Assembly (NCBI RefSeq): GCF_015477605.1
Contig: NZ_JADLQX010000006.1
Coordinates: forward strand, 1 to 64,000
Direction of reading: 5' to 3'
DNA: 64,000 nucleotides
Source: Nocardia amamiensis
Lineage (GTDB): Bacteria; Actinomycetota; Actinomycetes; Mycobacteriales; Mycobacteriaceae
A program made the position numbers and the translations under genes. The notes under the pieces are model-generated. The model saw only the letters and a list, made by a program, of their open reading frames with translations, was not told the DNA's origin and ran no database searches. Positions 40,559 through 50,114 of the stretch are shown here, one piece after another (positions within the stretch are counted from its first letter, which is position 1; each line of letters opens with the position of its first letter).

Positions 40559-41260
40559 ATGGTTTGGATACCGGTGGCGGCACTGGTGGCGACGGTCGTT
40601 GGCGTCGTTGCCGGGTTCTACTACTTCCTGGCCAATCGCCGCCGCAATGTCGTGCGGTTCGACTTCGACTCCCGGCGCATGATCTCGGGCGTACCGGGAC
40701 CTCAGGCGCTGCGGGTCTCCTATGGCGCGGCCGTGATCGGCAACCCCCATCTCGTGGTGGCGACGCTCGTCAACCGCGGCCAGAAAGACGTGCGGCCGGA
40801 CGACTTCGTCCAAGGCCAGTCGTTGCCGATCGAAGTGAGCACTCCGGTGATCGCGGTGATTCCGGACGACGGCGGTACCCGGCTGCCCATCGCTATCACC
40901 TCGTCCGGCCTGGAGCTGGCACCCGTTCTGCTGCGCCGGAACCGCAGGTACACCATCACCGCGATCACCGATGGCCCACCGGCTTTCACGGTGCGTGATG
41001 ATGTGGTGGCCGACACCGACATCTCCTGGAAGGAGAGCGATGCCGAGTCGGCGTCCGCCCGATTCGGTGTCCGCCTGCTGATCGCGGGCGGAGCGCTCCT
41101 GACGCTCAACGTCGTCACCGCCGCCGTGTTCGCCTCGTACTTCACGAAATCCCAAGAGGTGCTGCATGAGCAGCAACGGATAATCGCGGAAATGTACGGC
41201 AAGAACATCGCACTCGATGAGGCCCTTCGCCGCCTCCTCGAATCTCCACCGCCTCGTTAG
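40559..41260 (+). CDS. Membrane-anchored protein of unknown function
   Basis: This protein of about 233 residues has an N-terminal membrane segment (WIPVAALVATVVGVVAGFYYFL), a cytoplasmic-type stretch with NRRRNVVRFDFDSRRM, a beta-rich middle part, then a second membrane segment near residues 172-192 (LLIAGGALLTLNVVTAAVFA) and a charged helical end (QEVLHEQQRIIAEMYGKNIA). No family recognised. ATG 40559 was taken because the membrane segment starts there; a GTG at 40472 would put the inverted repeat inside the gene. Confidence 0.6.
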   Translation: MVWIPVAALVATVVGVVAGFYYFLANRRRNVVRFDFDSRRMISGVPGPQALRVSYGAAVIGNPHLVVATLVNRGQKDVRPDDFVQGQSLPIEVSTPVIAVIPDDGGTRLPIAITSSGLELAPVLLRRNRRYTITAITDGPPAFTVRDDVVADTDISWKESDAESASARFGVRLLIAGGALLTLNVVTAAVFASYFTKSQEVLHEQQRIIAEMYGKNIALDEALRRLLESPPPR

Positions 41261-41319
41261 GTCGGCGCGATACGCCGCCGACCGAGCGGCTGTCTCGGAC
41301 CCGTTGGGCAGAAGATGGC

Positions 41320-41360
41320 GACGGCCCCGCTTCTGCCGACGCGGCTGGAGCGGGGCCGTC
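41320..41360. terminator. Bidirectional terminator hairpin
   Basis: GACGGCCCCGCT (41320-41331) pairs perfectly with AGCGGGGCCGTC (41349-41360), between two convergent genes. Confidence 0.75.
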
Positions 41361-41375
41361 CAGCGAATCAGGTGG

Positions 41376-41741
41376 TCAGCACAATCCCTGCTGCTCGAGC
41401 CGCCCGGAATCGATGGCGTAGGAGGAGGCGCCGATCGCGGCCCCGATCACTCCGACGATGATCGCGCCGGGGATCGCGCCGACGAAGAAGACCGGCAGGC
41501 CGACGAGCGCGCCGATCGCGGCTCCGACGGCCGCACCGATTCCGGTGCGGAGCTCGATCGTGTCACCGGGCGGCAGGCACGCCTTGATGTAGGTCACCTG
41601 CGGAGGTTCGCTGGTCGCCGCTGCGATCGGTGCGGCGTTGTCCACCGGAGCCGCCGACGCGGTGGATGCGAATCCCACGGCGAGCGCGGTTGCGACGAGT
41701 GCGCTGACCACCGTCACGGCCAGCTTCGTGAAAGCATTCAA
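41376..41741 (-). CDS. Small secreted glycine-zipper protein
   Basis: This 121-residue protein has a signal peptide (LAVTVVSALVATALAVGFAS, cleaved near ASAAP), a short middle, and a glycine-zipper hairpin (GIGAAVGAAIGALVGLPVFF, then VGAIPGAIIVGVIGAAIGAS). Two cysteines remain (one in YIKACLPPG, one as the last residue). The tail resembles that of the protein at 24207-24797, so the two may be distant paralogues. Function is unknown. Confidence 0.7.
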   Translation of the reverse strand: MNAFTKLAVTVVSALVATALAVGFASTASAAPVDNAAPIAAATSEPPQVTYIKACLPPGDTIELRTGIGAAVGAAIGALVGLPVFFVGAIPGAIIVGVIGAAIGASSYAIDSGRLEQQGLC

Positions 41742-41990
41742 CTGTTTCCCTGAGTGTTCGCGGTGTACGCGTGACCTGATGGTGGCCGGGGCCCCGGCTC
41801 CCGACCCGAAGCCGTCACGTACCGAACATCATCGCTGGCGTTTTGCCGGGTGCCAAGAGCCCGCCGCCGAATGACCCACCGTGGTAACGAATCTTTGCGG
41901 TCTCGCAGCAATGTCACTCATGGCTGCCCCGCATCACTGCCGTAGTCGACCGGATGTACAGCTCCGCCGAGAACGCCTGCGCGCAGTGGA

Positions 41991-42179
41991 TCACACCGCT
42001 AAGACGTCTAACTCGTATTTCTGGCAATACGGGTCCCGGGTGACCAGGGTGAGATTTGCGCATCGCGCCTGGGCGATCAGTATGCGGTCGAAGGGATCCC
42101 GGTGGATCAAGGGAAGCCTTCCAGCCATGACCACATGCTCGTGGTCTATCGGTAGCGGAATGAATCCGCTGTTCGACAG
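41991..42179 (-). pseudogene. VapC-type PIN toxin, C-terminal fragment
   Basis: The minus strand reads LSNSGFIPLPIDHEHVVMAG, then RLPLIHRDPFDRILIAQA and LTLVTRDPYCQKYELDVL. The H-RDPFDR-LIAQA and T-D motifs are typical of the C-terminal half of PIN-domain toxins. The N-terminal half with the first catalytic Asp and any antitoxin gene are missing. Confidence 0.65.
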
Positions 42180-42299
42180 ACACGGCGTAGCCCGGTGCGT
42201 AGCCGAATAGGGCACCGGAGCGCTCGGCGATGCACCGCTCGGCGGTGGCGCGGTCTCGACCGCGCGGGGTCCCGCACACGCCGCGCCGCGCTGGGAGAG

Positions 42300-42332
42300 G
42301 TGCGGCCCCGGTGTGTCGGGGCGGGGCCGCAC
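42300..42332 (-). terminator. Terminator of the glycosyltransferase operon
   Basis: GTGCGGCCCCG (42300-42310) pairs perfectly with CGGGGCCGCAC (42322-42332), nine bases after the GT39 stop on the minus strand. Confidence 0.75.
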
Positions 42333-42340
42333 TCTCGGTG

Positions 42341-44434
42341 TCAGTGGGTGGCGGTCAGGTCATACAGAGTGACGCCGTCCACCTGCGTGGCGGTGAAGTT
42401 CTCCTGCACCCACTGCGTGATCTGTGCGCTGGGCGAGGAGCTCGAGGAACCGGGGCCGCCTCGGCCGCCGCCGACGAAATAGTGGATCTTTCCTTCGGCT
42501 ACATACTGTTTGAACTGTTCCAGCGTCGGTGACGGGTCGCTGCCGTTGAAGCCGCCGATCGGCATCACGGGAAGTTCGGTGGCCAGCTGCAAACCCGCGG
42601 CGCTGTTCGAGCCGATGGCCGCGGCAACCCATGTGTAGTCGCCGCCGTTCTGCTCGAGCAGGGACACGACCTGCGCGCTCGGCTCACGGGCCCCGAGGAG
42701 CCCGCCGATTCCACCGCCGCCATTGGGGCCTGGACCACCGTCCCCGGTCGCGCCGTCCGGTATCCCTTGTGTGGCCTGCCCATCGGGTACCGTGCCTTGC
42801 GTTCCCGCGTTGCCGGGCAATGGAATCGGGCCGCGCGGACCCGAACCAGGCGGCCACCCATTCTGCGCTTGTCCGGCACCGGCGCGGCCATTCCTTGCCA
42901 GCCCGTCCTGCGGTGGAGGGCCCATACCGATCATCACGTCGCCCCACGGCGGTCGATTGCCGTGCATCGCGACGTTCGGCCCGGCCGAGGGGATGGAACC
43001 GGCGTGCGAGGTGGCGATCGTGTCGACCGCGTAGGCGACCGGCCCGGCCAAGCCGGTGAACGCCACCGCGAGCGCCGACACCACGGTCAGCTTCCGCGGC
43101 GCGGGGAAGGCGACGGCGAGCGTCGCGAGGACGCCGACGACCAGCACGGTCCAGCGCAGCCACGGCTGCCATTCGGCACTTCGGGACAACAGCATCCATG
43201 CCGTCGCCGTGGTGAGACCCACCGCGAGCGCCGACGCCGGCCGCACCGCCGGCCGGCGGCGCTCCCGCCACAGCAGCACCACTCCCGCGCCGACCAGCGC
43301 GGCGACCGCCGGGGCCAGCGCGACGGTGTAGTACTGGTGGAAGATGCCCGCCATGAAGCTGAACACCAGCCCGGTCACCAGCAGCCATCCGCCCCACAGG
43401 ATCAGCGAGGCGCGCTGCTGATCGGTTCGAATGCTCCTGCCGCGCAGGATGATTCCCACGACAAGCGCGACGAGGGCGGCTGGGATGAGCCATGCGATCT
43501 GACCGCCCTGCGCGGGTTCGAACAGCCGCGTGATGCCGGTGTCGCCCCACATGCCGTTGCCGCCGGGTGGAAGTTCGCCGCCGGGCCCGACGCTGCCGCG
43601 TTCGTTGCCGTTGAGCCGTCCTAGTCCGTTGTAGCCGAGGGTCAGCTCCAAAATCGAGTTTTCGTGCGAGCCGCCGATCCACGGACGCGACGATGCGGGC
43701 CACAACTCCACCGCCAGCAGCCACCAACCGGCGGCCACCACCATCGCGGCACCCGCCGCGAACAGTTGCACGATGCGCTTGCCGAGCTTCGGCGGACCGG
43801 CGACCAGGTAGGTCAGTGCCAGTGCGGGCACTACCAGCAGCACTTGCAATTGCTTGGTGAGGAAGCCGAATCCGATCAGCACGCCGGTCAGCACGAGCCA
43901 GCGCCAGCGGCCGTCCTCCACCGCGCGCGTCATCGCCCAAGCCGCGGCGACCATCAAGAACACCAGCAGCGCCTCGGGATTGTTGAACCGGAACATCAGT
44001 GCCGCGACGGGCGTCGCCGCCAGCACCGATCCGGCGATCAATCCGGCGGCGGGTCCGAACGGCCTGCGCACGGTAGCCCAGACGAGCGCGACGGTGGCAA
44101 CGCCGAGCAGTACCTCCGGCACCAGGATGCTCCCGCTGCTCAGTCCGAACGCCCGCACCGACAATTCCATCAACCACAGCGAAGCGGGCGGTTTGTCCAC
44201 GGTGATCGAGTTCGCCGCATCGGACGACCCGAAGAAGAAAGCCTTCCACGACACCGAACCGGCTTGCACCGCAGCGGAATAGAACGAGTTCGCCCACCCG
44301 TTCGCGCTGAGGTTGCACAGATACGCCACTGTCGTGCCGATCAGGAGCACCGCCAGCGCCGGGTACTCCCAGCGGCGCTCGGGCTTCGGCCGCGGTTCGG
44401 CCGCGGCCGGTGTTGTCGTGAGTGTCGCAGTCAC
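42341..44434 (-). CDS. GT39-type membrane glycosyltransferase (ArnT/PMT superfamily)
   Basis: This 697-residue protein has about twelve membrane segments in its first 480 residues. The early loop has NGWANSFYSAAVQAGSVSWK and ITVDKPPASLWLMEL; the acidic N-terminal loop and D-K-P-P motif are typical of the GT39/ArnT-like family that uses polyprenyl-phosphate sugars outside the membrane. A Gly/Pro/Asn-rich linker (about 525-600) leads to a C-terminal soluble domain with YTWVAAAIGSNSAAGLQLAT, ELPVMPIGGFNGSDP and LTATH at the end. It starts at GTG 44434 inside the stop of the GT2 gene, which probably makes its lipid-linked sugar. Confidence 0.85.
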   Translation of the reverse strand: MTATLTTTPAAAEPRPKPERRWEYPALAVLLIGTTVAYLCNLSANGWANSFYSAAVQAGSVSWKAFFFGSSDAANSITVDKPPASLWLMELSVRAFGLSSGSILVPEVLLGVATVALVWATVRRPFGPAAGLIAGSVLAATPVAALMFRFNNPEALLVFLMVAAAWAMTRAVEDGRWRWLVLTGVLIGFGFLTKQLQVLLVVPALALTYLVAGPPKLGKRIVQLFAAGAAMVVAAGWWLLAVELWPASSRPWIGGSHENSILELTLGYNGLGRLNGNERGSVGPGGELPPGGNGMWGDTGITRLFEPAQGGQIAWLIPAALVALVVGIILRGRSIRTDQQRASLILWGGWLLVTGLVFSFMAGIFHQYYTVALAPAVAALVGAGVVLLWRERRRPAVRPASALAVGLTTATAWMLLSRSAEWQPWLRWTVLVVGVLATLAVAFPAPRKLTVVSALAVAFTGLAGPVAYAVDTIATSHAGSIPSAGPNVAMHGNRPPWGDVMIGMGPPPQDGLARNGRAGAGQAQNGWPPGSGPRGPIPLPGNAGTQGTVPDGQATQGIPDGATGDGGPGPNGGGGIGGLLGAREPSAQVVSLLEQNGGDYTWVAAAIGSNSAAGLQLATELPVMPIGGFNGSDPSPTLEQFKQYVAEGKIHYFVGGGRGGPGSSSSSPSAQITQWVQENFTATQVDGVTLYDLTATH

Positions 44435-45762
44435 AGGTCGTGTCCTTCGCGGTCGAGTGCGATGCGGGCGGGCTCGGTGGTGGGCCGTCCGGGAGTTGTC
44501 CGAGGCGATTCGGCGGGCGCAGGAGTGGAGCGGCGTTGTTCGCCCGCGCCAGCACTGTCGCGGAACACCCACCGCAGACCGACGAACCGCAACAGGGTCG
44601 CCACCAGGTTGGCCAGTACCAGCACGAACAGCTCCAGATGCACCGCAGCGCCCGGCGCCCACTGATGCAGCGCGAACAGCGACCCACTGGTGAGCGCCAA
44701 CCCGACCCCGAAGATCACCAGACCTTGGAATTGGTGCGAGACGACCCCGGTCGAGCCGCGCACCCCGAAAGTGAACGCCCGGTTGGCCGCGGTGTTCGCC
44801 ACCGCCGTGATCAGCAGCGCCGCGAAGTTCGCCACCTGCGCGCCGGTGAACGGTTGCAGCACGACATACAGCAGCAGATAGGCCAACGTGCTCAGCACGC
44901 CGACGATCGCGAACCGCACCAGCTGTCCCACCATGCCCAGCGGCACGCCGGGCACCAGCGGTTCCCGGCCCACCGCCCGGCGCAGTTCCTCCAGCGGCAG
45001 CGCGCCGGTGGCCAGTGCCCGTCCGAGCCGCCAGATGCCGTGCAGGTCTTTGCGCGCGGTGTCGATGATGTCGACCCGGCTGTCCGGGTCGTCGATCCAG
45101 TCCACCGGCACCTCGTGGATGCGCAGCCCTACCCGTTCGGCGAGTACCAGCAACTCGGTGTCGAAGAACCACTCCCCGTCGCGGACCAGCGGCAGCAGTC
45201 GACGCGCCACGTCGGCGCGCATCGCCTTGAATCCGCACTGTGCGTCCGAGAAGTGCGCTCGCACTGAGGCTTTCAGCAGCAAGTTGTAGCAGCGGGAAAT
45301 GATCTCGCGCTTCGGCCCGCGCACCACCCGGGAGGCGGAGTCGAGCCGGGTGCCGATGGCCAGGTCGGAATGCCCGGTGATCAGTGGTGCGACCAAGGGG
45401 AGCAGCGCGTTCAGATCCGTGGACAGGTCGACGTCCATATAGGCGACCACCTGCGCGTCGGAGCGTTCCCACACCGCCCGTAGCGCCCTGCCACGGCCCT
45501 TGGCGGCCAGGTGCACTACACGCACGTCGGACAGGTCCTCGGCGAGCAGCTGTGCGACCTGGAGCGTGTCGTCGGTGCTCGCGTTGTCGGCGATCGTGAT
45601 GCGCGCCGGGAACGGGAATCCGTCGCGCAGGTAGGCATGCAACCTGCGCACGCACACGCCCAGGTCGGTCTCTTCGTTGTAGACGGGTATCACCACGTCC
45701 AGCACGGGCGCCCCCGTGTTCTCGGTTCGCTCCGTCGCCGCGACGGCCACAGTCTCGGTCAT
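44431..45762 (-). CDS. GT2 polyprenyl-phosphate glycosyltransferase fused to a GtrA-like domain
   Basis: This 443-residue protein has an N-terminal GT2 domain (VLDVVIPVYNEETDLGVCVR, ITIADNASTDDT, AKGRGRALRAVW, VAYMDVDLSTDLNALLPL) and a C-terminal part of four membrane helices (FAIVGVLSTLAYLLLYVVLQ, FAALLITAVANTAANRAFTF) matching GtrA. Such fusions make polyprenyl-phosphate glucose or mannose and may help flip it. It overlaps the GT39 gene by four bases, so the pair forms a sugar-transfer system. ATG 45762 is preferred; a longer frame to 45843 exists. Confidence 0.85.
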   Translation of the reverse strand: MTETVAVAATERTENTGAPVLDVVIPVYNEETDLGVCVRRLHAYLRDGFPFPARITIADNASTDDTLQVAQLLAEDLSDVRVVHLAAKGRGRALRAVWERSDAQVVAYMDVDLSTDLNALLPLVAPLITGHSDLAIGTRLDSASRVVRGPKREIISRCYNLLLKASVRAHFSDAQCGFKAMRADVARRLLPLVRDGEWFFDTELLVLAERVGLRIHEVPVDWIDDPDSRVDIIDTARKDLHGIWRLGRALATGALPLEELRRAVGREPLVPGVPLGMVGQLVRFAIVGVLSTLAYLLLYVVLQPFTGAQVANFAALLITAVANTAANRAFTFGVRGSTGVVSHQFQGLVIFGVGLALTSGSLFALHQWAPGAAVHLELFVLVLANLVATLLRFVGLRWVFRDSAGAGEQRRSTPAPAESPRTTPGRPTTEPARIALDREGHDL

Positions 45763-46086
45763 GCGCACCACCCTCGACGCCGACGCTGGTGCGAAACTGG
45801 GCCCGAGCTGTGAGGTTCCTGCCAACGAAAGACGGAACTCCACGACTGACAGGCGACTCGGCGAAAGCTACGGTGCGGTAGACAAACCTGGGTGCGGAGA
45901 AGGACCGATGGAAGATCCGGCAGCCTACGCCGTTCAGTGGGACAACTGGTGGATCCGAGTTGGCAGGCGCCCACACCGGAAGCTCGACATCGCGATCGCA
46001 CCGAGTCGGCATGCTGGCCTGAGCGCGGTCTCACGCAGACAGGCGGTAAGCGGTAACGCCGGTTGCAGGTAGCATCCGGATTCGTG
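45763..46086. other. Divergent intergenic region
   Basis: The region holds the promoters of the GT2 operon and the TetR gene. Open frames here are short and without motifs, and I see no gene or clear repeat. Confidence 0.5.
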
Positions 46087-46809
46087 ATGCTCAGCGGCCG
46101 GACGGAAGACGACCAGCCGCGCAAACGCGTGGACGCGCGTACCGAGCGCTGGCGCGAGCATCGCAGGAAAGTTCGCGAAGAGTTCGTCGACGCGGCATTT
46201 CGTGCGCTCGACACGCACGGCCCCGGCGTCAGCATGGGTGATATCGCCAAGGAGGCGGGCGCGGCCAAGCCGAAGCTGTATCGCCATTTCGAGGACAAGG
46301 CCGATCTCTACAACGCGATCGTCGACCGGATCCGCGACCTACTGTGGGAACGGATCACGGCCAGTTTCGACCTGACCAACGACTCGGCCGGCGAACTCGT
46401 CCGCCGCGGGGCGTCCGAATACGTGCTGGTGGTGTCACAGCACCCGAACATCTTCCGGTTCATCCTGCACGGCCACTTCGCGCAACGATCCGACGACTCC
46501 GCCCGCGCGGTGCAATCGGCCAGGCAGTCGGCGAAGCGCGCCGCCGAACTGTTCGCGGGGGCATCCGGCGACGAGTCGGTACCGATCGCGAGCGCGGAAC
46601 TGGTCATCTATTCGATTTTCGGTGCGGTGGCCTCGGCCACCGACTGGTGGCTCGGTGCGAACCGGTTGGAGACACCGATCATGCCGATCGAGCAGTTCGT
46701 CGCCTACCTCGCCGAGATCATCTCCGCACTGGTAGCGGCGAACACACGGCTCAACGGCATCCGCATCGATGCCGGCCGTCCGCTGCACCTTGCCGTTTCC
46801 CGTAGGTGA
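46087..46809 (+). CDS. TetR family regulator
   Basis: This 240-residue protein has a basic N-terminus (RKRVDARTERWREHRRKVRE) and a TetR helix-turn-helix (FVDAAFRALDTHGPGVSMGD, then IAKEAGAAKPKLYRHFEDKA). The layout and the long basic lead resemble TetR regulators of alkane or lipid genes in mycobacteria. No adjacent target on the same strand is visible; the divergent GT2 operon is possible. The start is not well fixed. Confidence 0.8.
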   Translation: MLSGRTEDDQPRKRVDARTERWREHRRKVREEFVDAAFRALDTHGPGVSMGDIAKEAGAAKPKLYRHFEDKADLYNAIVDRIRDLLWERITASFDLTNDSAGELVRRGASEYVLVVSQHPNIFRFILHGHFAQRSDDSARAVQSARQSAKRAAELFAGASGDESVPIASAELVIYSIFGAVASATDWWLGANRLETPIMPIEQFVAYLAEIISALVAANTRLNGIRIDAGRPLHLAVSRR

Positions 46810-47000
46810 CCGTGGCGCCGCCCGGGCGGACGCCGAGGCCGGTTGTCGCATACACACCGAACGCCGTTGTTCCGATTGCCTTCGCCGTTGAAGCCACCTG
46901 TGTTTGCGACGACCTCAGTATCGCAGCGCCCACCGACAAGAAATCGTGCCGCACTGTGCGGTCCTGCCGGAAGTCGATGTCTCGCTGAGTGGTGGCCTGG

Positions 47001-47846
47001 TCAGTTCTCGCGCAGCCGCCACAGCGGGGACACCGGCCCGTGGCCCGCTCCGAGATCGTAGGACGCGGCGAGGCAGCGGTAGGTCCACTCCTTGGCGAAC
47101 TCCACCGCTTCGGGAACCGTATAGCCGTGGGCCAGGGCGCAGGCGATCGCGGCGGCCAGCGTGTCGCCGCCGCCGTGGTCGTTGCCCGTCGCAATGCGCG
47201 GCGCCGAGAACTCCAGGAACTGCTCGCCGTCGAACAGCAGGTCGGTGCTGTATTCGGAGGAGCGCAGATGCCCACCCTTGACGATCGTCCATCGCGGCCC
47301 GAGCTTGTGCAGCGCCTCGGCCGCGCGGCGCGCCGAATCCTCGTCGTCCACTTCGATACCCGTGAGCAGCCGGACCTCGTCCAGGTTCGGCGTGACCACG
47401 GTCGCGAGCGGAATCAGGGTGTTGCGCAGCGCGTCCAGCGCCTCGATGTGCAACAGCGGGTCACCGTGCATCGAGGCCGCGACCGGATCGACGACCAGCG
47501 GAATGTGGCCGTCGCGGCCGATACCGACCTCCTGGCACACCGCCGCGACCGCCTCGATGATCGCGGTGGAGGCCAGCATGCCGGTCTTGGCCGCGCCTGC
47601 GCCGATGTCACCGACGACCGCGCGCACCTGATCGGCCACGATCTGCGGCGGGATCTCGTGGAAGCCGCTGACGCCAACCGAGTTCTGCACGGTCACCGCC
47701 GCCACCGCCACCAGCGCGTGTACTCCGCACAGCGCCATGGTGCGGGTATCGGCCTGGATTCCGGCGCCTCCGCCGGAATCGGTACCGGCAATGGTGAGCG
47801 CCCGGACGGGGGTCTGCCCCTCGGCGGGCAATGGCAGCAGTTTCAC
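47001..47846 (-). CDS. thiD: Bifunctional HMP kinase/HMP-phosphate kinase ThiD
   Basis: This 281-residue ribokinase-like enzyme phosphorylates HMP twice for thiamine synthesis. Motifs: ALTIAGTDSGGGAGIQADTR, VTVQNSVGVSGFHEIP, KTGMLAS, PLVVDPVAAS, TPNLDEVRLLTGI and the C-terminal NDHGGGDTLAAAIACAL (anion hole and base). It starts at GTG 47846. It stands apart from thiE-thiO-thiS-thiG and from thiC, with no riboswitch seen. Confidence 0.92.
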   Translation of the reverse strand: MKLLPLPAEGQTPVRALTIAGTDSGGGAGIQADTRTMALCGVHALVAVAAVTVQNSVGVSGFHEIPPQIVADQVRAVVGDIGAGAAKTGMLASTAIIEAVAAVCQEVGIGRDGHIPLVVDPVAASMHGDPLLHIEALDALRNTLIPLATVVTPNLDEVRLLTGIEVDDEDSARRAAEALHKLGPRWTIVKGGHLRSSEYSTDLLFDGEQFLEFSAPRIATGNDHGGGDTLAAAIACALAHGYTVPEAVEFAKEWTYRCLAASYDLGAGHGPVSPLWRLREN

Positions 47847-47911
47847 GCCACAAACCCTACGGCGGTCCGGGCGCGCCGCCACCGGCAACCGGAACCCGCA
47901 CTCAGATAGCA

Positions 47912-47930
47912 AATGAAAATCGTTATCATT
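47912..47930. promoter_or_regulatory. Zur-like box and -10 element before the COG0523 gene
   Basis: AATGAAAATCGTTATCATT is an imperfect palindrome close to the actinobacterial Zur box TGAAAATNATTTTCA. The hexamer TATCAT (47924-47929) inside it could be a -10 element, seven bases before the ATG at 47937, which suggests a leaderless transcript repressed by Zur when zinc is present. Confidence 0.65.
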
Positions 47931-47936
47931 TATGCC

Positions 47937-49073
47937 ATGGACTCCGATCTGCTTCCCGTCACCGTGCTGTCCGGCTTCCTCGGTGCGGGCAAGACGACGC
48001 TGCTCAACCACATCCTCGCCAACCGGGAAGGCCGTCGGGTGGCGGTCATCGTCAACGACATGAGCGAAGTGAATATCGACGCCGCGCTGGTCGCGGGACA
48101 GGGCCACCTCGATCGCACCGAGGAGAAACTGGTCGAGCTGACCAACGGCTGCATCTGCTGCACACTGCGCGAGGACCTGATCGAGGCCGTCGCCAGGCTC
48201 GCCCGCGAGGGGCGGTTCGACCAGCTGGTGATCGAGTCGACCGGTATCTCCGAACCGATGCCGGTGGCCGCGACCTTCGACTGGGAGTTCGAGGACGGAT
48301 TCCGGCTCGGCGATATCGCGCGCCTGGACACCATGGTGACCGTGGTCGACGCGTCGACTTTCCTCGCCGAAGTTGCGCGCGGCCAGGCATTGGCCGAGCG
48401 GAACCTGCAAGCGGGCGACGGTGACACCCGCACGATCGCCGATCTACTGGTGGACCAGGTGGAATTCGCCGACGTCCTGCTGGTCAACAAGACCGACCTG
48501 GTCGGCGCCGCGGCGGCGGGTGCGGTGGAAGCGACGGTGCGCAGGCTCAATCCGCGCGCCCGGGTGCTGCGCACGAGCAACGGCGTTGTCGACTTGGCGG
48601 AGGTGCTGGACACCGGCCGCTACAACCCGTTGGTCGCGGCCGAAGCTGAGGGCTGGGCGGAGGAACTCGCCGGCGGGCACACGCCCGAGACCGAGGAATA
48701 CGGCATTCGCAGCCTCACCTACACCGCCGACCGGCCGTTCCATCCGCTGCGCTTGTCCGAAGCGTTGGACCAGCTGCGTGGTCTGCTGCGCAGCAAGGGT
48801 TTCTGCTGGATCGCGAGCCGGTCGACGCTGGCCGCGGTCTGGTCGCAGGCCGGGCCGAACCTGGTCTTCGAACCCGCCGCATGGTGGTCGTCGTTGGAGG
48901 TGCCGCCGGGGCAGGAGATCGTGCTCATCGGAATCAAGCTGGATTGCGATGCGGTGCGCGCGCTCTTGGACGCGGCCTTGCTCACTGACGCGGAGTTCGC
49001 CGAGGGGGCGGGAGCATGGGCCGAGTACCCCGACCCGTTCCCGGCTTGGGCCGAATTGCACGACCACGTCTGA
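47937..49073 (+). CDS. COG0523 (CobW/ZNG1-like) metal-chaperone GTPase
   Basis: This 378-residue G3E GTPase has Walker [10 protein letters not shown], the metal-binding [10 protein letters not shown] (CxCC), [11 protein letters not shown], guanine motif VNKTDLV, and a C-terminal CobW_C domain ([18 protein letters not shown]). Family members hand zinc or cobalt to client proteins. The zinc role is inferred from the Zur-like box directly upstream. ATG 47937 fits a leaderless start; an in-frame ATG at 47913 lies inside the box. Confidence 0.85.
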   Translation: MDSDLLPVTVLSGFLGAGKTTLLNHILANREGRRVAVIVNDMSEVNIDAALVAGQGHLDRTEEKLVELTNGCICCTLREDLIEAVARLAREGRFDQLVIESTGISEPMPVAATFDWEFEDGFRLGDIARLDTMVTVVDASTFLAEVARGQALAERNLQAGDGDTRTIADLLVDQVEFADVLLVNKTDLVGAAAAGAVEATVRRLNPRARVLRTSNGVVDLAEVLDTGRYNPLVAAEAEGWAEELAGGHTPETEEYGIRSLTYTADRPFHPLRLSEALDQLRGLLRSKGFCWIASRSTLAAVWSQAGPNLVFEPAAWWSSLEVPPGQEIVLIGIKLDCDAVRALLDAALLTDAEFAEGAGAWAEYPDPFPAWAELHDHV

Positions 49074-49094
49074 ACCTATTGCCTTGCAACGGCT

Positions 49095-49130
49095 GCGGCC
49101 CACTTCCCCGATACCGGGGGCGTGGGCCGC
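49095..49130. terminator. Nested hairpin after the COG0523 gene
   Basis: GCGGCCCAC (49095-49103) pairs with GTGGGCCGC (49122-49130), and CCCCG/CGGGG pair inside the loop. Convergent genes lie on both sides. Confidence 0.6.
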
Positions 49131-49322
49131 CTCGGGGGCTGACCGCGCGTGCCGTGTCTTTTCCGGCCTGAGCCGGGACCCTCCAGGGTCACGGCTGCTC
49201 TGCCGCCCCGCACCTGAGAACTCATGACTGCGCCCGGCGGCGCTCGACCCCGTCATACGCGATGTGCGCTGTGCTGATGGGCTCGCCGCACCGCAGACTG
49301 CCGCCGCACGAGTGCGCCGTTC

Positions 49323-49946
49323 TCAGTTGGAGATGCCGGGCGACTGATGGAGGTAGGTCGTGTCGGTCAGCTGCTCGATCATGAAGTCCGCGATGTCGGC
49401 GCGGGCGATCTTCAGGGTGAGACCGCGCTCGCCCGCTGGGAATCCACGCCGGTAGCTGCCGGTGCGCGGTCCATCGGTGAAGGCGCTCGGCCGCACGATG
49501 GTCCAGTCCAGGTCGCTGGCCCGGACGTATTCCTCCTGCAGGACATGGTCGGCGTAGGCCGGACGCAGCAGCAGCCCGAACATCACGTACTTCCACAGGA
49601 AGTTCAAGTTGCCCTTGCTGTCGCCGACACCGAGGGTGGTCTGGCAGATCAGCCGCTTGACGCCGGTGCGGTTCATCGCTTTGATGATCGCTTCGGTGCC
49701 GCTCGCCCGCACGATGCCGTTGCGGCCGTTGCCGAGCGAGATCAGCACCGCGTCCTGCCCCTCCACCGCACGCTGCACCGAGTGCGTGTCCAGCACGTCG
49801 CCTTCCACCACGCGCAGCCGCACGTGCCGCTGCCTTACGCTCGCCGCGTTCCGGGTGAATGCCGTGACCTCGTGCCCCTCCTGGAGGGCCCGCTCGACGA
49901 CCAGGCGTCCGACGGTACCGGTGGCTCCGAAGACCGCGATTTTCAT
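49323..49946 (-). CDS. NAD(P)-binding Rossmann protein (NmrA/SDR-like)
   Basis: This 207-residue protein has an N-terminal dinucleotide motif KIAVFGATGTVGRLVVERAL, then VVEGDVLDTHSVQRAV, GTEAIIKAMNRTGVKRLI and DLDWTIVRPSAFTDGPRTG, the pattern of atypical short-chain dehydrogenases related to flavin reductase and NmrA. Substrate unknown. The start is decided by AGGAG at 49956-49960: it touches ATG 49955 but stands nine bases from ATG 49946, so 49946 is used. Confidence 0.82.
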   Translation of the reverse strand: MKIAVFGATGTVGRLVVERALQEGHEVTAFTRNAASVRQRHVRLRVVEGDVLDTHSVQRAVEGQDAVLISLGNGRNGIVRASGTEAIIKAMNRTGVKRLICQTTLGVGDSKGNLNFLWKYVMFGLLLRPAYADHVLQEEYVRASDLDWTIVRPSAFTDGPRTGSYRRGFPAGERGLTLKIARADIADFMIEQLTDTTYLHQSPGISN

Positions 49947-50114
49947 GGTGTCCATCTCCTTGTTCGAAAGCTGTTGTGCTGTTGGTGAATCCAGTACATC
50001 AGCGAGAAACGAGACGAACCATGGCCGTGAGTCTCGATGACATAAGAGACTGTCTCGGCCTCCGTGCACGCAAAGGCCGCCGCCCACACCGGGGCGGCGG
50101 CCGTCTCGCACCGG

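Noticed and set aside
42341..46012. A 1223-codon minus-strand frame covering two glycosyltransferases
   Set aside because: Only its last 697 codons (GT39) have protein-like composition; the rest is the shadow of the GT2/GtrA gene read in another frame.
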